62,000 nt of DNA, taken from assembly GCA_905221605.1 (NCBI GenBank), contig CAJNDS010000046.1, positions 1 through 62,000 of the forward strand, in the 5' to 3' direction. The stretch's first letter is position 1, and every line of letters begins with the position of its first letter. The notes beneath the pieces were generated by a model. It was given only the letters and a program-made list of their open reading frames with translations. It was not told where the DNA came from and did not search any database. Below, piece after piece: positions 27,085 through 38,675 of this stretch. The position numbers and the translations under genes are program-made. Source of the DNA: Symbiodinium natans (Eukaryota > Sar > Dinophyceae > Suessiales > Symbiodiniaceae).

Positions 27085-27560
27085 AAAGTGCGAACCACCG
27101 AGCCACCAGATTGAGCAGGATGGGCGAGGGTTTAGGGTTTAGGGCGTAGTGTTTAGGGTTTAGTGTTTATGGTTTTGGGTTTAGGGTGTAGTGTTTACTG
27201 AGCCAGCGAGCCACTAGATGCGGCCACCGACCCGGCGAGTGCAAGACATCGAGCCAATGGGTAGAGCCACCTAGCACGAGCCACCCGGCCACCGCTCAGC
27301 CACCTGCCCCTTGGCTCGGTGCCTCGGTGCCTAGCGCGGGCGCAGGACAAATCTGGTGGCTTGGTGGCTCGCGCGTTCGGCGGCTCAAACTGGTGGTTCG
27401 GTGGCTCGCATGTGCAATGGCTCAATCTGGTTGCTCGGCTTCCGCTGGCGCGGTTGCTCGCGTGCGTGGTGGTTCAAGGGCTCGCTCACGCGTTCGGGTA
27501 CGTTCGAAGCGTGGCTCGCGCGTGCTTTGTGGCTCAATTTAGGTGGCTCGATGAGTATGA
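27085..27560. repeat. Inverted field of GAGCCACC / GGTGGCTC units
   Basis: Left part (27085-27310) has many gagccacc/gagccac units; right part (27345-27560) has their reverse complement ggtggctc/gtggctcg. The two halves could pair imperfectly. Frames through it are repetitive and not credible genes. Confidence 0.65.
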
Positions 27561-28914
27561 CTATGGGGCACAAACACTCGTCACTAGTATAGCTGCCAGC
27601 CCTGGAATCCCTGGAAGTTTCCTCGCTCCTGTTAGTTCGTGCTGCACCTACGTCTGCTGCCCTCCTTAACTGCAACCTGAAGGCTTATAAACCCTACCCC
27701 TAAACCTCTAAACCCGCACAGGATGTGCAGGAGATCGTAAAAGAACCCTGGCTGCACTGGGCGTTTTTCTTGCCTTCTTGAATAGGGAACTCCTCGCGTC
27801 GGTGGTGGAGCAAGTACCTTTTTCCCCAAGCGACGACTGGTTTTGCGGAGTTCCGGTCAGGGCTAGGGAAACTTTGCCGCGGGCTTCTGAACCGTCTCTT
27901 TCAGTGTTTAGTGTTCAGGGTGTTTTCCCCTTTAGGGCCTCCAGGCCTAGAGGGGGTTGGTGTCAGCCCTGGCTCTGGCCGTCAAGTCTAGTCGTCAAAC
28001 ATGACACGGGACTATCACGCCTTGGGCGTGTGCATAAGCCCCAAAACCCAAAGAGCCTCCTTCGATACCCAAGAGCCTTAAAACCAAAGCCCTGAAGCTC
28101 CCAAGCCCGGAACCTAAGTAGACCTGCTCTCCTTCAGAAAGAAGCCCTAAATAGACCGGCACCCCAAACTCCTCCCAAAAATATCCTCAACCAAACCGCA
28201 AGACTCACCTTAAAAGAGACTTGAAGCCGCTTGAGGAGCAAATAGATCTGCTCTCCAGCTGGCATCCCAAGCCAGATCACTCAAAGGCGGTCCCCAACGC
28301 AGGCCTCAGGATGTGGGGGTTCAGGGCTCAGGGTTTACGAGTTTTGGGAGGTTTTTGAGGTCTATAGGGTTTAGGGAATGTGAGATTAAGATTTAGGCCT
28401 TATGAGGTCAGGGCTTATGAGGTATGAGGTAGTACATTGGAGGCTGCGTGTTTATATGGCACACAGGGTTTAGTTCGTGGGTTCGGGGGCTTAGGGCTTA
28501 AGAGGTTTTATATGATGGGGTTTCGGGTTCAGGGTTGAGGGTGCTTCTGAGGATGTAGGGGTTGAGGCTCTAGGGTTCAAAGGTGCAGGTTCATTGTGTT
28601 TGCAGTTGTTTTGTTTCTTTTGGGAGGGGGTGGGGAACCAGGGCACAACCTAAGGCGTCAAGCCCAAAAGTGTGAACACACCCGTACTAACCTCTGAAGC
28701 GCTGAAGCCCTAAAGCCAAGCTTTACATGAAGCCCAACAAACACCAAGCCTCTAAACACGCTCACTAAAGACTCTAAACTGCACAAAGAGTCACAGCAAA
28801 AGCACGAAACGCCCGAAAAAAACACTAAAACCATCAAGCTCACTAGAAGCACTAAACAGAACCCCCCCCCCCCCCCCCAAAACCCCAGAATCCCCATTCC
28901 CAAGAGCAGGCCTG
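27561..28914. other. Intron-like interval
   Basis: Low-density telomere-like units, a C-run at 28863-28878 and no recognised exon. A frame around 28240-28290 (DLLSSWHPKPDHSKAVP) is too weak. Confidence 0.35.
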
Positions 28915-28920
28915 CAGTGC

Positions 28921-29027
28921 GACGAAGATGGCTCAGGCCCGCCGGGAAGCAGCGAGGCGGGGGGTCCGCGAGCTCAGGGTTTTCATGTCCTCCATCATGA
29001 AGTCTTACATGTTCATGGGCACTAACT
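28921..29027 (+). CDS. Candidate basic exon (AQARREAARRGVRELRVFM)
   Basis: Frame ATKMAQARREAARRGVREL then RVFMSSIMKSYMFMGTN, ending right where a family 4 element begins. It resembles a basic helix next to a Met-rich hydrophobic helix. It could be N-terminal, or an S4-S5-like remnant. Confidence 0.35.
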
Positions 29028-29120
29028 AGGATGCCCAGTAGTACCCTTAATTCACTTTTTTGGGGGTTTAGGTTTCCCTTATGAACCCCTTTAAGCAAAA
29101 AAGGGCACTTTTTTTTAAGC
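29025..29120. mobile_element. Dispersed element, family 4, copy a
   Basis: Begins aggatgcccagtagtaccctta, contains a pyrimidine/T-run, then tttaagcaaaaaagggca. About 95% of the layout is shared with 51586-51680. Confidence 0.75.
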
Positions 29121-29718
29121 CTTGGTTACTGCGCAGCCTAGCTAAAACTCAATAAGGAATAGAAGCTTAAATTTTTAATACGATCCCAACCATGAGCCAG
29201 TACTCAGAGCCTGCTGTCCCTACGCAACACCTATAAGGCTGCTTGGGTTTGAAGGGGTGGAGGGCTGCCAAGGGATTCTTCTTTGGCTTTGGGCCGGGGA
29301 GGAGATTGGGGGGAGGGAGGGGGGGGGTTAAGCAGGTATAGTTCCCAAACCCCCTTAAGCGGCTAAATCCTAGAAACCCTAAAGCGCCCAGGCCCTATAA
29401 CGCCTATAGGCCCTATATAGCCGCTAAACCCTTAAGCCCCCTAAAACCTGAAGCCGACAAACTTTAAACCTGAAGCCACCAAAGACCCTCATGGCAAGCT
29501 CGGGCCTTCAAGCTCGGATACCCTCAGCAAGGCGCTGCTCTATCCCCCCCTCCAGGTTTAAGGGTTTAGGCGTTTAGGGTTTAGGGTAAAGAAACCCTAA
29601 ACGAAACCCCCCAACCCCCCCCCCCCCCCCTTAAATTTTTTTCAAGATGGGGTTTAAGCTCAAGACGGAGTTTTTTTTGCGCTTGGCCCTGTGGCCTAAT
29701 CTTGCGCTTTGGCGTCAG

Positions 29719-29811
29719 GTGCACGACGAGGGAGGAAATGCCTTGCCTGATCAACTTGCCGAACACCATGACTGGGCCAAGGACCTGAAGCTTAAGGATT
29801 CGGAGTTTTGG
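29719..29811 (+). CDS. Candidate exon (VHDEGGNALPDQLAEHHDW)
   Basis: After gcgtcag the frame reads VHDEGGNALPDQLAEHHDW then AKDLKLKDSEFW. Good acceptor, starts with G, flanked by C-run and CCCTAAA introns. Confidence 0.35.
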
Positions 29812-30197
29812 GCCCTAAACCCTAAACCCAAAACCCTAAACCCTAAACCCTAAACCCTAATTAGGGTTTTCCCTAAGCGCGCGACATCCAAAGCTTGGAT
29901 TCTGGAGACTTGTGATGTATCGTGGGTTGGTGATAGACACTGCCTGAACCGTTTATAAACCTCAAAACCCTAAGCACTTTAAGCCCTAAGCCCGAAACCC
30001 TATCCTAAACCCTGTGTTGTGGAGTGAGTTTTCCTGGTCAGCGTCGAGTAGTCTGCGGGTTAGGTTTGGGTCATGGGTTTCGTGTGTAAAGGTTGAGGTA
30101 GGTCATTGCACAAAGAGGATGCCCATGAGGACCATTTGTTTCCCTTTGCTTAAACAGTCTGGTTCCCTATAAAAACCCTAAACCCCAAACCCCGATT

Positions 30198-30289
30198 TGG
30201 GAGTTTGCGAAAATGAGGGACCCCTATAATAGTCCAGGACTCCCTTATAATCAGGACCCCAATAAGGTACCCCAACTTCGGAAACCCCC
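30198..30289. mobile_element. Family 5 inverted-repeat element, copy b
   Basis: Ends gggagtttgcgaaaatgaggg and (reverse) gggggtttccgaagttgggg form imperfect terminal inverted repeats. Matches 53357-53431 in reverse. Confidence 0.7.
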
Positions 30290-30399
30290 ATTTTCTTCCC
30301 TCAGCATGCAAACCGAGAAGGTAAGGCCCGTAGGGCCCCAGCTGCCACAGGAGAGGCAAGTCTCGGCTTTCAGCACAGGCCAGTCATCGGAGCCTTCCC

Positions 30400-30900
30400 T
30401 AAACCCTTAACCCTAAACCCTAAACCCTAAACCCTAGCCCCAAACCCTAAACCCTAGCCCTAAACCCCTAAACCCTAAACCCTAAACACCCTAAATCGGC
30501 GTTTTGGGGTGTTGGAATTTAGCACCCTACAGCCCTAAACCCTAGAACCCTAAACCCCAACACCCTACAACCCCAGCACCTCAAAGCCCTAAGCCGCTGG
30601 CCCCCACCTGAAGGCTGCTTCTACGCCCCCTGAAAAGCCATGCAAACCACCTGCGATCACCGACACGACACTCGGACGCCAAGCGGCCAACGACTTCAGA
30701 GCAGCTCTACCATGCCCTGGACCTCCTAAACCCTAAACCCGAAACCCGAAACCCTAAACCCTAAACCCGAAACCCGAAACCATGGCATAGCAAGCCGGGC
30801 ACCACGCGTGCGCTTGTTTTATGGCGGGCGGCGGGACGGAGGACTCACATGAACGCCTCGAAAACAAAACCTCGCGGCAGCGGCATCCCCCGTCCCGGCA
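30400..30900. other. CCCTAAA-rich interval with weak exon-like islands
   Basis: CCCTAAA arrays at 30412-30490 and 30725-30780. Frames KPPAITDTTLGRQAANDF (~30633) and DSHERLENKTSRQR (~30842) are possible small exons but unproven. Confidence 0.35.
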
Positions 30901-30999
30901 GGGTTGAGAGGCACCGCCTTTGACGGTTTTTGCCCGAAGCTGGACTACGGAACGATGGGTACTCGTACCCGCAGGAGCCCCAGAAAGCCAACCCACTTA

Positions 31000-31085
31000 A
31001 AGCACTCGCAGCCCACCTGGACAAGCATTCCAAGACCCAAGAGGACTCAAGACCGTTCCAAGGCACCTAGAACCTCACAGAAAGG
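31000..31085 (+). CDS. Candidate exon (LKALAAHLDKHSKTQEDSR)
   Basis: Frame LKALAAHLDKHSKTQEDSR reads as an amphipathic helix, just before a CCCTAAA/CCCTGAA array. Weak acceptor. Confidence 0.25.
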
Positions 31086-31379
31086 TGCACTCCAGGCACA
31101 TAACCCTAAACCCTAAACCCTAAGCCCTGAACCCTGAACCCTAAAACCCTAAGCCCTGAACCCTGAACCCTAAACCCTATAGGAAACCCATGGGAGTATA
31201 TGTATATATATATATATATTTATTATTATTTTTATTTTTTGGGGGGGGGGTTCTTAAGCAAATAGTAGATTTCGAATCCCCATGAACTTACGGCCTCAGA
31301 TGAGCCGCTGGCGGAAACTTCGAAGCCCCAATAGCTTGCCACAACACACGAAAGTCCACGTGGGGGTTTCCAAAAAATG

Positions 31380-31478
31380 CTAGCACTGGGAGTAGGCCCT
31401 TATTTCATTTTTTTTGGGTTAGGCTTCCCTCAGACTCCCTTGACACCAGAAAGGGTACCCTTTTTATTCCTAGGTTAA
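31380..31478. mobile_element. Dispersed element, family 4, diverged copy
   Basis: actgggagtaggcccttatt, T-run, ttaggcttccct, agaaagggtaccctttt follows the family 4 layout with many differences. Confidence 0.5.
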
Positions 31479-32874
31479 ACATACCGGTAAGTTCCCATCA
31501 GCCCCAAACCCCGGAAGATCCCAGCACAACAGCAATTCCTAACGTCTCCTTAGAAATATATAAAACCCTAAACCCTAAACCCCAAACCCTAAACCCTAAA
31601 CCCTAAACCCCTCTTTGCTCTAGAGCGAACCCACGGGAACATTATCTTAAGAACCTGAACCCCGATCAGCATATATACATGCAAGAAGTAGGGTTTTGGC
31701 GTCCTTTGGGGGATACTAGCAATAGAAATCCCAATTTGTATGCGCCCTAAACAGCATGTAACCCCCAAACCTTGAACCCTAAACTCCACACCGTAAACCC
31801 TAAACCCAGAGTCTAAAGCCTAAACCTGAATTCCGAAACCCATACCCACATTCCAAACCCCAAACCCGGAAAGTCTAGTGCCCTAAATCCTAGCCAAACC
31901 CTAAATACTATACCAGCTTCTCCCCAAGCAATCCAAGCGACCGGCGATGCTTAGGCTTTATTAGGGTTTAGGGTTTAGGGTCGAGGGTCGTATGATTCCT
32001 GGTAAATACTCTTTGAGGCTGGTCAGGTTTGGGCATTGGGTTTCTGTTGAGCTTATGGCGTTTGAGCATGCTTAGGCATGGGTTCAAAACAACCTCCGTC
32101 CTTGGCCTTATACCTCTGGCCTCTTAAAAGCCCTCGGGCGGGCCAGTGGAGAGAATCAGCGCAGGTGCTAGCAAGACCAGCGAACAAGAGAAACCAGGCT
32201 CGCCCATTGACAGCTCACTTTGCTTTAGTAGGGTTTCGGGGTTGAGGGCTATCCCTAAACCCTAAAGCCTCAAACCCCAAAACACTTAAACCCTAAAACA
32301 CTAAATCCTGAACCCCAAACCCCAAACCCAAGCCGCAGTTCGGGTGTGCGGGCTGTGGCTGTCTTTGAGAACCCTCCCTTCTCCAGGTTAAGGTTGCCAT
32401 GGGCCCTCGTTTGCCCGAATAGCAGCCCCGAGGTAGTTCCTGTGTTTGGTGTAGTGTTGATCCATGGTCCGGATGGCTCAACTTATTGAAGCGTTTCGCC
32501 GCTAAGCTTATAACCCTAAGTCCTAAACCGCGAACCAGTAACCCTAAAGGCCAAACCCCAACATATGGCTTCCACGAGATCAGTGGTTGCAGAGCTTCGA
32601 CTGAGTAGGGCTCCGTTCAACCTGCACTTTAAGGAATTCAGGGGTTTTGGGATTTGACTTAGGGCTTCGGGTTTAGGGTTTATAGGGTCTGGAGCAGGCA
32701 CGCTTCGGAGAATGTGGGACCCATGCCTCACTGCACGAACAGCCCTGAAGCCCTGACCTCGTTTTTGCCAGAGAAGGGCGCAAGCGCCAAGCCCCAAACC
32801 GGCCCTTTTGAAGCTAAACCCATAGATCCTCGAGGCCCTGGACTCGTGGCAATCCTGAGGTATCGCGCGCTACT

Positions 32875-33008
32875 AGACCCCAAGACCTAATCCCTAAACC
32901 CTAAACCCCAAACTCTAAACCCAAACCCCAAACTCTAAACCCAAACCCCAAACTCTAAACCCAAACCCCAAACTCTAAACCCTAAACCCTAAACCCTAAA
33001 CCCTAAAC
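32875..33008 (-). repeat. AAACCCAAACCCCAAACTCT higher-order repeat
   Basis: A ~20-bp compound unit (aaactctaaacccaaacccc) is repeated about four times before reverting to plain CCCTAAA. Confidence 0.75.
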
Positions 33009-33022
33009 AGCAACCCTATTTG

Positions 33023-33055
33023 CTCCATGGAGGCGGACGACGTCTTTCGTCAAGT
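33023..33055 (+). CDS. Candidate short exon (MEADDVFRQ)
   Basis: Open island SMEADDVFRQVAGCQ between CCCTAAA and TTTAGGG arrays. Small and unproven. Confidence 0.25.
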
Positions 33056-33123
33056 GGCGGGTTGTCAAATATTGGCCTGCAGGCCCGGGGGCCACCGAAA
33101 GGCCCTAAGGGCTTAGGGATGTA

Positions 33124-33193
33124 GGGGGATTTAGGGTTTAGGGTTTAGGGTTTAGGGTTTAGGGTTTAGGGTTTAGGGTTTAGGGTTTAGGGC
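33124..33193 (+). repeat. Pure TTTAGGG array
   Basis: Nine to ten perfect heptamers. Confidence 0.9.
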
Positions 33194-33445
33194 GATCTTG
33201 GCGTTTTTGCAAGGTAATTAAGGGTGTTGAGGGCTTAAGGTCCAAGTTTTTGCGCACCTTGATTCTTTTTCTAGGTTGTACCCGAAAAAGCCCAGGTTTA
33301 GTTGGGGTTTAGGGTTTAGGGTTTAGGGGGTGGGGAACATCTAAGCCCCAAACCTCCCCAAACCTGCGCCCAAGTCCTTTTGAGCTTTGGGGATTGTCAT
33401 GAGGGTTGTGTTTTAGGTTTCGGGCCCTGACTTTACAACAGTGTG

Positions 33446-33935
33446 TTTAGATATATAAAAAAGCTGGCTCACGCCAGCTTGCAAGGATGCCACATGGGTG
33501 GAACTCTTCTCCAACTAGTGTCAGCTGACACTATGGCAGGCACTCTGATGTGATTACCAGCCCATCTGGGAGCCCAGCCGGCAATCTCTTTGCGTGCCGT
33601 TTGGGGACTGGTGGAGGAAGTGGCGGCCCTGCTGTCGCGGAATGCAGCTTTCCCGAGACCAACAAGACCAAAGTCCAGACGAAATCTCTTCGTAGCAGGC
33701 GTGATTACCTCGATGGTGCTATTCAGACTGAGAGACTACCGAAGTAATCACGAGATTCGGTTTTGAAATGACCATGGGCCGAGCCATGGAGAGCAAATGC
33801 AGAATCGGAAAGGTTATGAATGCACTGCACCTAAGTTTCGTACCTGAGTCGGAACTATCAGGAACTTGCACATCGTAGTTGAGTTCGCTTCCTCCGGCAG
33901 CTGATGCCATCGAACAACCTTGCTCACACCGTCAT
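33446..33935. other. Telomere-repeat-free island with two strong hairpins
   Basis: About 490 bp with no telomere-like unit. Contains AAGCTGGC-tcac-GCCAGCTT (33461-33480), an 18-bp perfect palindrome TAGTGTCAGCTGACACTA (33516-33533) and cgtgattac / gtaatcacg inverted copies (33700-33752). Plus frame 33550-33747 (65 aa) and minus frame 33719-33910 (63 aa, starts MASAAGGSELNYDVQVPDSS) are both open; neither is recognised. Confidence 0.5.
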
Positions 33936-34526
33936 GCATCTTTCAGTATCTTTCCGTTTCTTTAGCCAGTTCTAAACCCTAAACCCTAAACCCCAAACCC
34001 TAAACCCTAAACCGTGGCTCACCGTGCCCCACCGATGCTCGGAGAAGCGCATCGCCAACTGAGATTTGAGTTGAAGCAGGAACGACGTGAACGAAAGGTC
34101 CTATGTCGTCCTATGTGCAAGTGCTTTGTGCCGCAATGAAAAATCTTGAGGCTTGTATTACAGCTATGTGTGCCGGCACTAGCCCAAGTCCGTTCGGGGT
34201 TGTCTTGAGGTTTGGGGATTCCAGTATAGGGCTGTGTACGGTTGAACGGTGTACAGGCTTAGAGGCTAGGGATGTTTAGACTTTTGAGCTTCGGGTTCGA
34301 CATGTGTTGGATCAGGACTTTTGCTTAGGTTCAGAGCTTGTGATTTGGCGGCCTTTCTGGGGTCTGCTGTGGCGCACCACAAGGTGGAGGGGGGTTGCTG
34401 GGGTGTTTAAAGGTCTGCGTGCCGCTAAAGCCTAAATCCTCAAACCTGGAACCCTTGCACCTTTAAGCCGCAAATCCCTCAAGCCCCTTAAACTCCAAAG
34501 CCCTTACACCCTAGAGCCTGATTCCT

Positions 34527-34622
34527 AATGGTCGCTCCGCCGCCAGCTCAAGAGCGTCCTGCAAACCCGGCAATCGGTGAAAGACAAGGCGACCGACGAC
34601 CACCAGAAGATGCTCGGCAGTT
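34527..34622 (+). CDS. Candidate coiled-coil exon (LKSVLQTRQSVKDKATDDHQ)
   Basis: Frame SLRRQLKSVLQTRQSVKD then KATDDHQKMLGS is G/C-rich and helical, ending at a TTTAGGG-rich intron. Plausible N-terminal coiled coil of channel copy 2. The start is uncertain (the only clear AG is before CTCAAG at ~34549). Confidence 0.4.
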
Positions 34623-34629
34623 TAGGGTT

Positions 34630-37060
34630 CAGGGTCAGAGTTTAGGCATTATACTTTTGGGTTTAGGGTTGAGAGATGTTGAGAGTTTGGGGAAGTCAGA
34701 GCAGACGACCCCATTTCAGAAAGCCCAACGCCGCACCCCACATACCCGGCCACAAACCTTCTAAGCCCAAGCTCTGAACTCGCATAGGCTCTATGGCCTC
34801 CAAAGCCCTAAACCGGGGGGAGGTTCCTCCTGAGTGGTTAGGGTCACGTTCCCTCATCTCTCCTGGGCCCGTACAGCATGTTCGCTATACCCCAAAGCCA
34901 CAAGCTCAACCCTGCAACAACCTCACTTCCCCCGCTATACCCTACAGTCCTATTTTCGGTGCACCCTAAATCCCAAATTCTAAGCCTAGAAAATTCTCAA
35001 ACCCTAACCCTAAACCGCCTACCATACACCCCAAGTCCTCATGTTGTTTTTTGGTGTTCATTGTTGTTGGCGCTTGGGAGGTTTCAGAGGTTGAGGCGTG
35101 GAATTTGGCTTAGGGTTTGAGGGTTCAGGTTCGGTATGGATCTTTGATGAGGCTCTATAGCTACGGGTAGTACGGTGTAGGGCTTGTACGTACAGGACGT
35201 TCTGCACAGGGACACGTTGCCTTAAAATCCAAAGCTTTCCAATCTAGAAGCTGATACCCCGTCCCCCAACCCACCGCCCAACCACGCAAGGAGGGCTCTG
35301 CGAGCGAGCAACTCCTTCATGCAGCGTGGATATCTTGGGGCTTAGGGTTGAGGGTTTAACTTGGGGCTCAGATTTTAAGTTTCAACTGGGGGCCCTAAAC
35401 CCTAAACCCTAAACCCTAAACCCTAAACCCTAAACCCTAAACCCTATACTCTAAACCCGTAGGAGTTCGAGTGAAGCCGGCTAATTGGAGGCTCAGCGTT
35501 TTTTGAGCTTCTTTGAGGGCATTGTGGTTCCCTAATTTTGGGGTCGGAATAGTTACTAATAGTATTCCCTTTCTGTTCCCTTGAGAAATATACTCTACTA
35601 ACCCAAAAAGACTCGGTTCTAATCATTAAGGCCCCTAGAACAAAAAACCTTGTCCAACCCCGGTCACTTGATGGTCTGTCCCGTGCCGGAGTTGCAGCCT
35701 TCAGCTCCTCAAGATGAGAGGACAGGGACAGTTTAGGGGTTTTGGGGTTTAGGGTGTTGCGGTTTAAGGTCATAGGGTCATGGGGTCATGGGGTCACGGG
35801 GCTATAGGGCTATAGGCTATAGGGTTATACGGTTATAGGGTTTAGGGTGGAGCTGCCAGGCAACAAGTAACTCACCACATTCTTCCTCACGTTTCAGGGG
35901 CCAAAACCTTTCAAACCCCAAACCCCAAACCCCCCAAACCCTAGACAGAGTCCAAAAATGGTTACAAGGGAGTTCCAGACTTCTGAAATCCTAAACCCGA
36001 AGTACTCACTTGTAGGCACTCACGCCCTAAACCCTAAATGCTAAACCCCAGCCCCTTGCCGCGCACCATCCCTGTGCCCTTATTGATTTCTGGGCTTTGG
36101 GGTAGAGAGACTTCCTGACAGCGAACTCCATCATGGCAAGACACTTGGCTCCTTAATCCCTAAACCCTAAACCCTAAACCCTAAACCCTCAAGCCCTCAC
36201 ACTGAAGGTCTGACAGGACGGAGGGATCGATGCTGAGTCCGACGACGCAGTGCTTGCGGAAGGCAGTAGCACGGTTTTTTTGTGTTTCGGGGTCTATAGA
36301 GTTTATGAGATGGCTTTTTTCTAGTTCAGGGTTGAGGCTTTATTTAGGGTTCAGGGTTGAGGGTTTGTTTAGGGTTCAGGGTTGAGGGTTTAATTGCGCC
36401 CGCGTTCCGCGTAATAGACCCCCCCCCCACCCAATGGCATCCCCCCCCCAAACCCTGCGCGTTACCACAGGGAAAAGAGAGAGAAACCCTCAACCTAAAC
36501 CCCAAACCCTGAACCCTAAGCCCTAAAGCCTAAACCCACCAATGAACCACAGAAGGGAGAAGGATAAAGCCGAAACCTTAACCGCTTTAACCCTGAACCG
36601 TAAACCCAGGCACGAACCAGAGGGGGGAGAGGGGAAACCATAAACCTCCATTACCCCAAACCTTGAACCCTAACCAAGACCAAGGGGGTCAGAGTGAAAA
36701 TCCTGAACTTTGCAGCCTCTCCCTAAATCCGAAACCCATGAACCACAGACCGAGAACCACAAGGAGGGGGGGTGGGAACACAAAACCCACCATGAACCAC
36801 AAGGGCTCGGGGGGGTGGTAGTACTACGGGGGAGGGGGGGGGGGGTTGTGGTTATGCTGGCTCATATAAGGGCTTAGGGTTGAGGGGTTGGGGTTTAGTA
36901 GGCTTTCAGGGCGAGGGGTGGCCCCCGTCCATGTTCCCCTCCTAAACCAAACCCTAAACCCTAAACCCTCAACAGCTTTCTGAGACCTCCATTCAGAGTG
37001 GCACCTCCCAAAAAGGGACCCGCTTCTTGCTTTTTTGTTTTTTTGGGTCGCGAGGAGGGG
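34630..37060. other. Intron-like interval
   Basis: Diverged telomere-like sequence, a CCCTAAA array at 35393-35447, family 3 copy b, acidic island DGGIDAESDDAVLAEG at 36214-36262, and long G-runs at 36826-36845 and 37058-37075. Confidence 0.4.
35533..35640. mobile_element. MITE-like element, family 3, copy b
   Basis: taattttggggtcggaat, agttactaatagtattccct and ttaaggcccctaga match 22859 and 60983. Ends are imperfect inverted copies (tTAGGGG.C..AAT). Confidence 0.65.
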
Positions 37061-37439
37061 GGGGGGGGGGGGGGCAGGTTGTGTCATCGAGCATCTTCGG
37101 CTACGGCATCTTGGCCTTGCAGGGTGCGAGCTGAACCCTAAACCCTGTAAACCCCAAAGACACAGCCCCTGAGGCCCCAAAAAGCTTATGGTTTGGGGTT
37201 GTAAGTAAGGTGGGGAGGGGGCCTACCTTAGGGTTCTTTAGGCTTCTGCGACTCCCCCTTAATTACAATCACATTGTAGTTCTCCTCTGGCTGCCTAGGA
37301 ACCCGTACCCTAAAGCACTCACACTTCCCTCGGCTTTGAGTTGCCAAAGACTCCATTCCACACAACACTGGCGGCCGAGGGGAGTGAGCCGCCGGGCCCC
37401 TCTTGATATGGATTCTTTTTTAGGGTTTAGGGTTTAGGG

Positions 37440-37800
37440 TTTAGGGTTTAGGGCTACTCCTTGCCCATGACAGCTCTCCTGGCCCACCAACTCATTGAGG
37501 CACAGGCCGGCCAGCGAACGGGTCACCCTTGACCTGCTCCCCCTTACAGGCGGAATGTCCTCGAACTTGATCCAGCACCACATCCACCCCAGCTCCACCA
37601 TGGCAACAAGCGTCCCCACAAAGCCGCGCAGCGTCCGTGGACGATCAGTTTTGGGCTCAGAACCTCTGAAAGGTTCAAAACAGCTACATCCGACAACAAG
37701 TACCACGCATGCGAACACATCCACTTGACAAGGCTGGCCCCAAGGACAGCCAGTCTTACAATCAAGGTCACAAACGGAAGGATGTCAGGCGATTCACTAA
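37440..37800. other. Repeat-free island upstream of S1
   Basis: About 360 bp of unique G/C-balanced sequence with open frames on both strands (minus MTLIVRLAVLGASLVKW..., plus 77 aa). No frame fits the channel; coding status unclear. Confidence 0.3.
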
Positions 37801-38055
37801 TATTTTCGGGCTTTGGGTTTTCTAGGGCAACTTAGCAGGTATTCTGGTGGGGAGACCCAGATGACGCAGGTGAAATCCAACCACGCAACCCAGCGGTCCC
37901 AATGCCCACGACTTTCTCGTATTTGTTTAAGGTAAAGACACAAACTGGCTTAATAACCATTCATGATGCAAAAGATGGCTGTTCAGTACATGGCTTTGTT
38001 AATTCGGGGTCAAGTTTTGCGGTTGGTTTGGAAGCAGAGCGTGAGCTAGCTCGAG

Positions 38056-38102
38056 GCATCATGTTCCTGATCCTTGCCAACATGGTGATTCTTGGTGTGG
38101 AG
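38056..38102 (+). CDS. Channel copy 2: probable S1 exon
   Basis: Encodes IMFLILANMVILGVE, a typical S1 helix (hydrophobic with Asn, ending GVE). Acceptor tcgag, donor GC. The frame is also open upstream to 37902 and includes SSFAVGLEAERELARG, which itself looks like the end of an S1 helix; the true left boundary is uncertain. Confidence 0.6.
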
Positions 38103-38340
38103 GCGGTCTGCCCAGCACCCTAAATCCCCAACCCTCAGCCCTACACCCTATAACCCCAAATCCCTAAACCCTAAACCCGGCCCTAAACCCAATCCTAAAC
38201 CCTAAACGGGGTTCGGTTTGGGTTTGGAGTTGAAGGCTCAGCTTCCCGGCTCAAGGGGTTGCGGACCCCTAAACCCCTACAAACCCGAAGCCGAAACCCC
38301 AAGGGCTTGCGGACCTCTAAGACGCTAAGGTTTATGGGTT

Positions 38341-38675
38341 TAGGGTTTAGGGTTTAGGGTTTAGGGTTTAGGGTTTAGGGACCCTAAACCCCAGACCCCA
38401 AACCCTACTCCAAAGAAATACGTATCAAGCCCCAGTGGCCTGTGGTCAGGTGGACACGGTGCGGTCGCTGCCACCCACTGAAGAGCCGGACAGTTCCCCT
38501 TTGGCTTGGTTTGGGGTGCGGACCCTAAACCCTAAACCCTAAACCCTAAACCCTAAACCCTAAACCCTAAACCCTAAACCCTAAGCCTAAACCCTAAACC
38601 CTAAACCCTAAACCCTAAACCCTAAACCCTAAACCCTAAACCCTAAACCCTAAACCCTAAACCCTAACCCTAAAC
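38341..38675. repeat. TTTAGGG and long CCCTAAA arrays
   Basis: TTTAGGG at 38336-38378 meets CCCTAAA at once (38380). A second CCCTAAA array of ~150 bp spans 38523-38675, the longest nearly perfect heptamer run seen here, in the S1-S2 intron. Confidence 0.9.

Noticed and set aside
37434-37771. Minus-strand membrane-like ORFs upstream of S1
   Set aside because: Hydrophobic but no channel or transporter pattern; opposite to all nearby coding. Kept only as an unassigned island.
38523-38675. True chromosome end (telomere)
   Set aside because: Array is internal, about 150 bp, flanked by channel exons on both sides and one of many such arrays.
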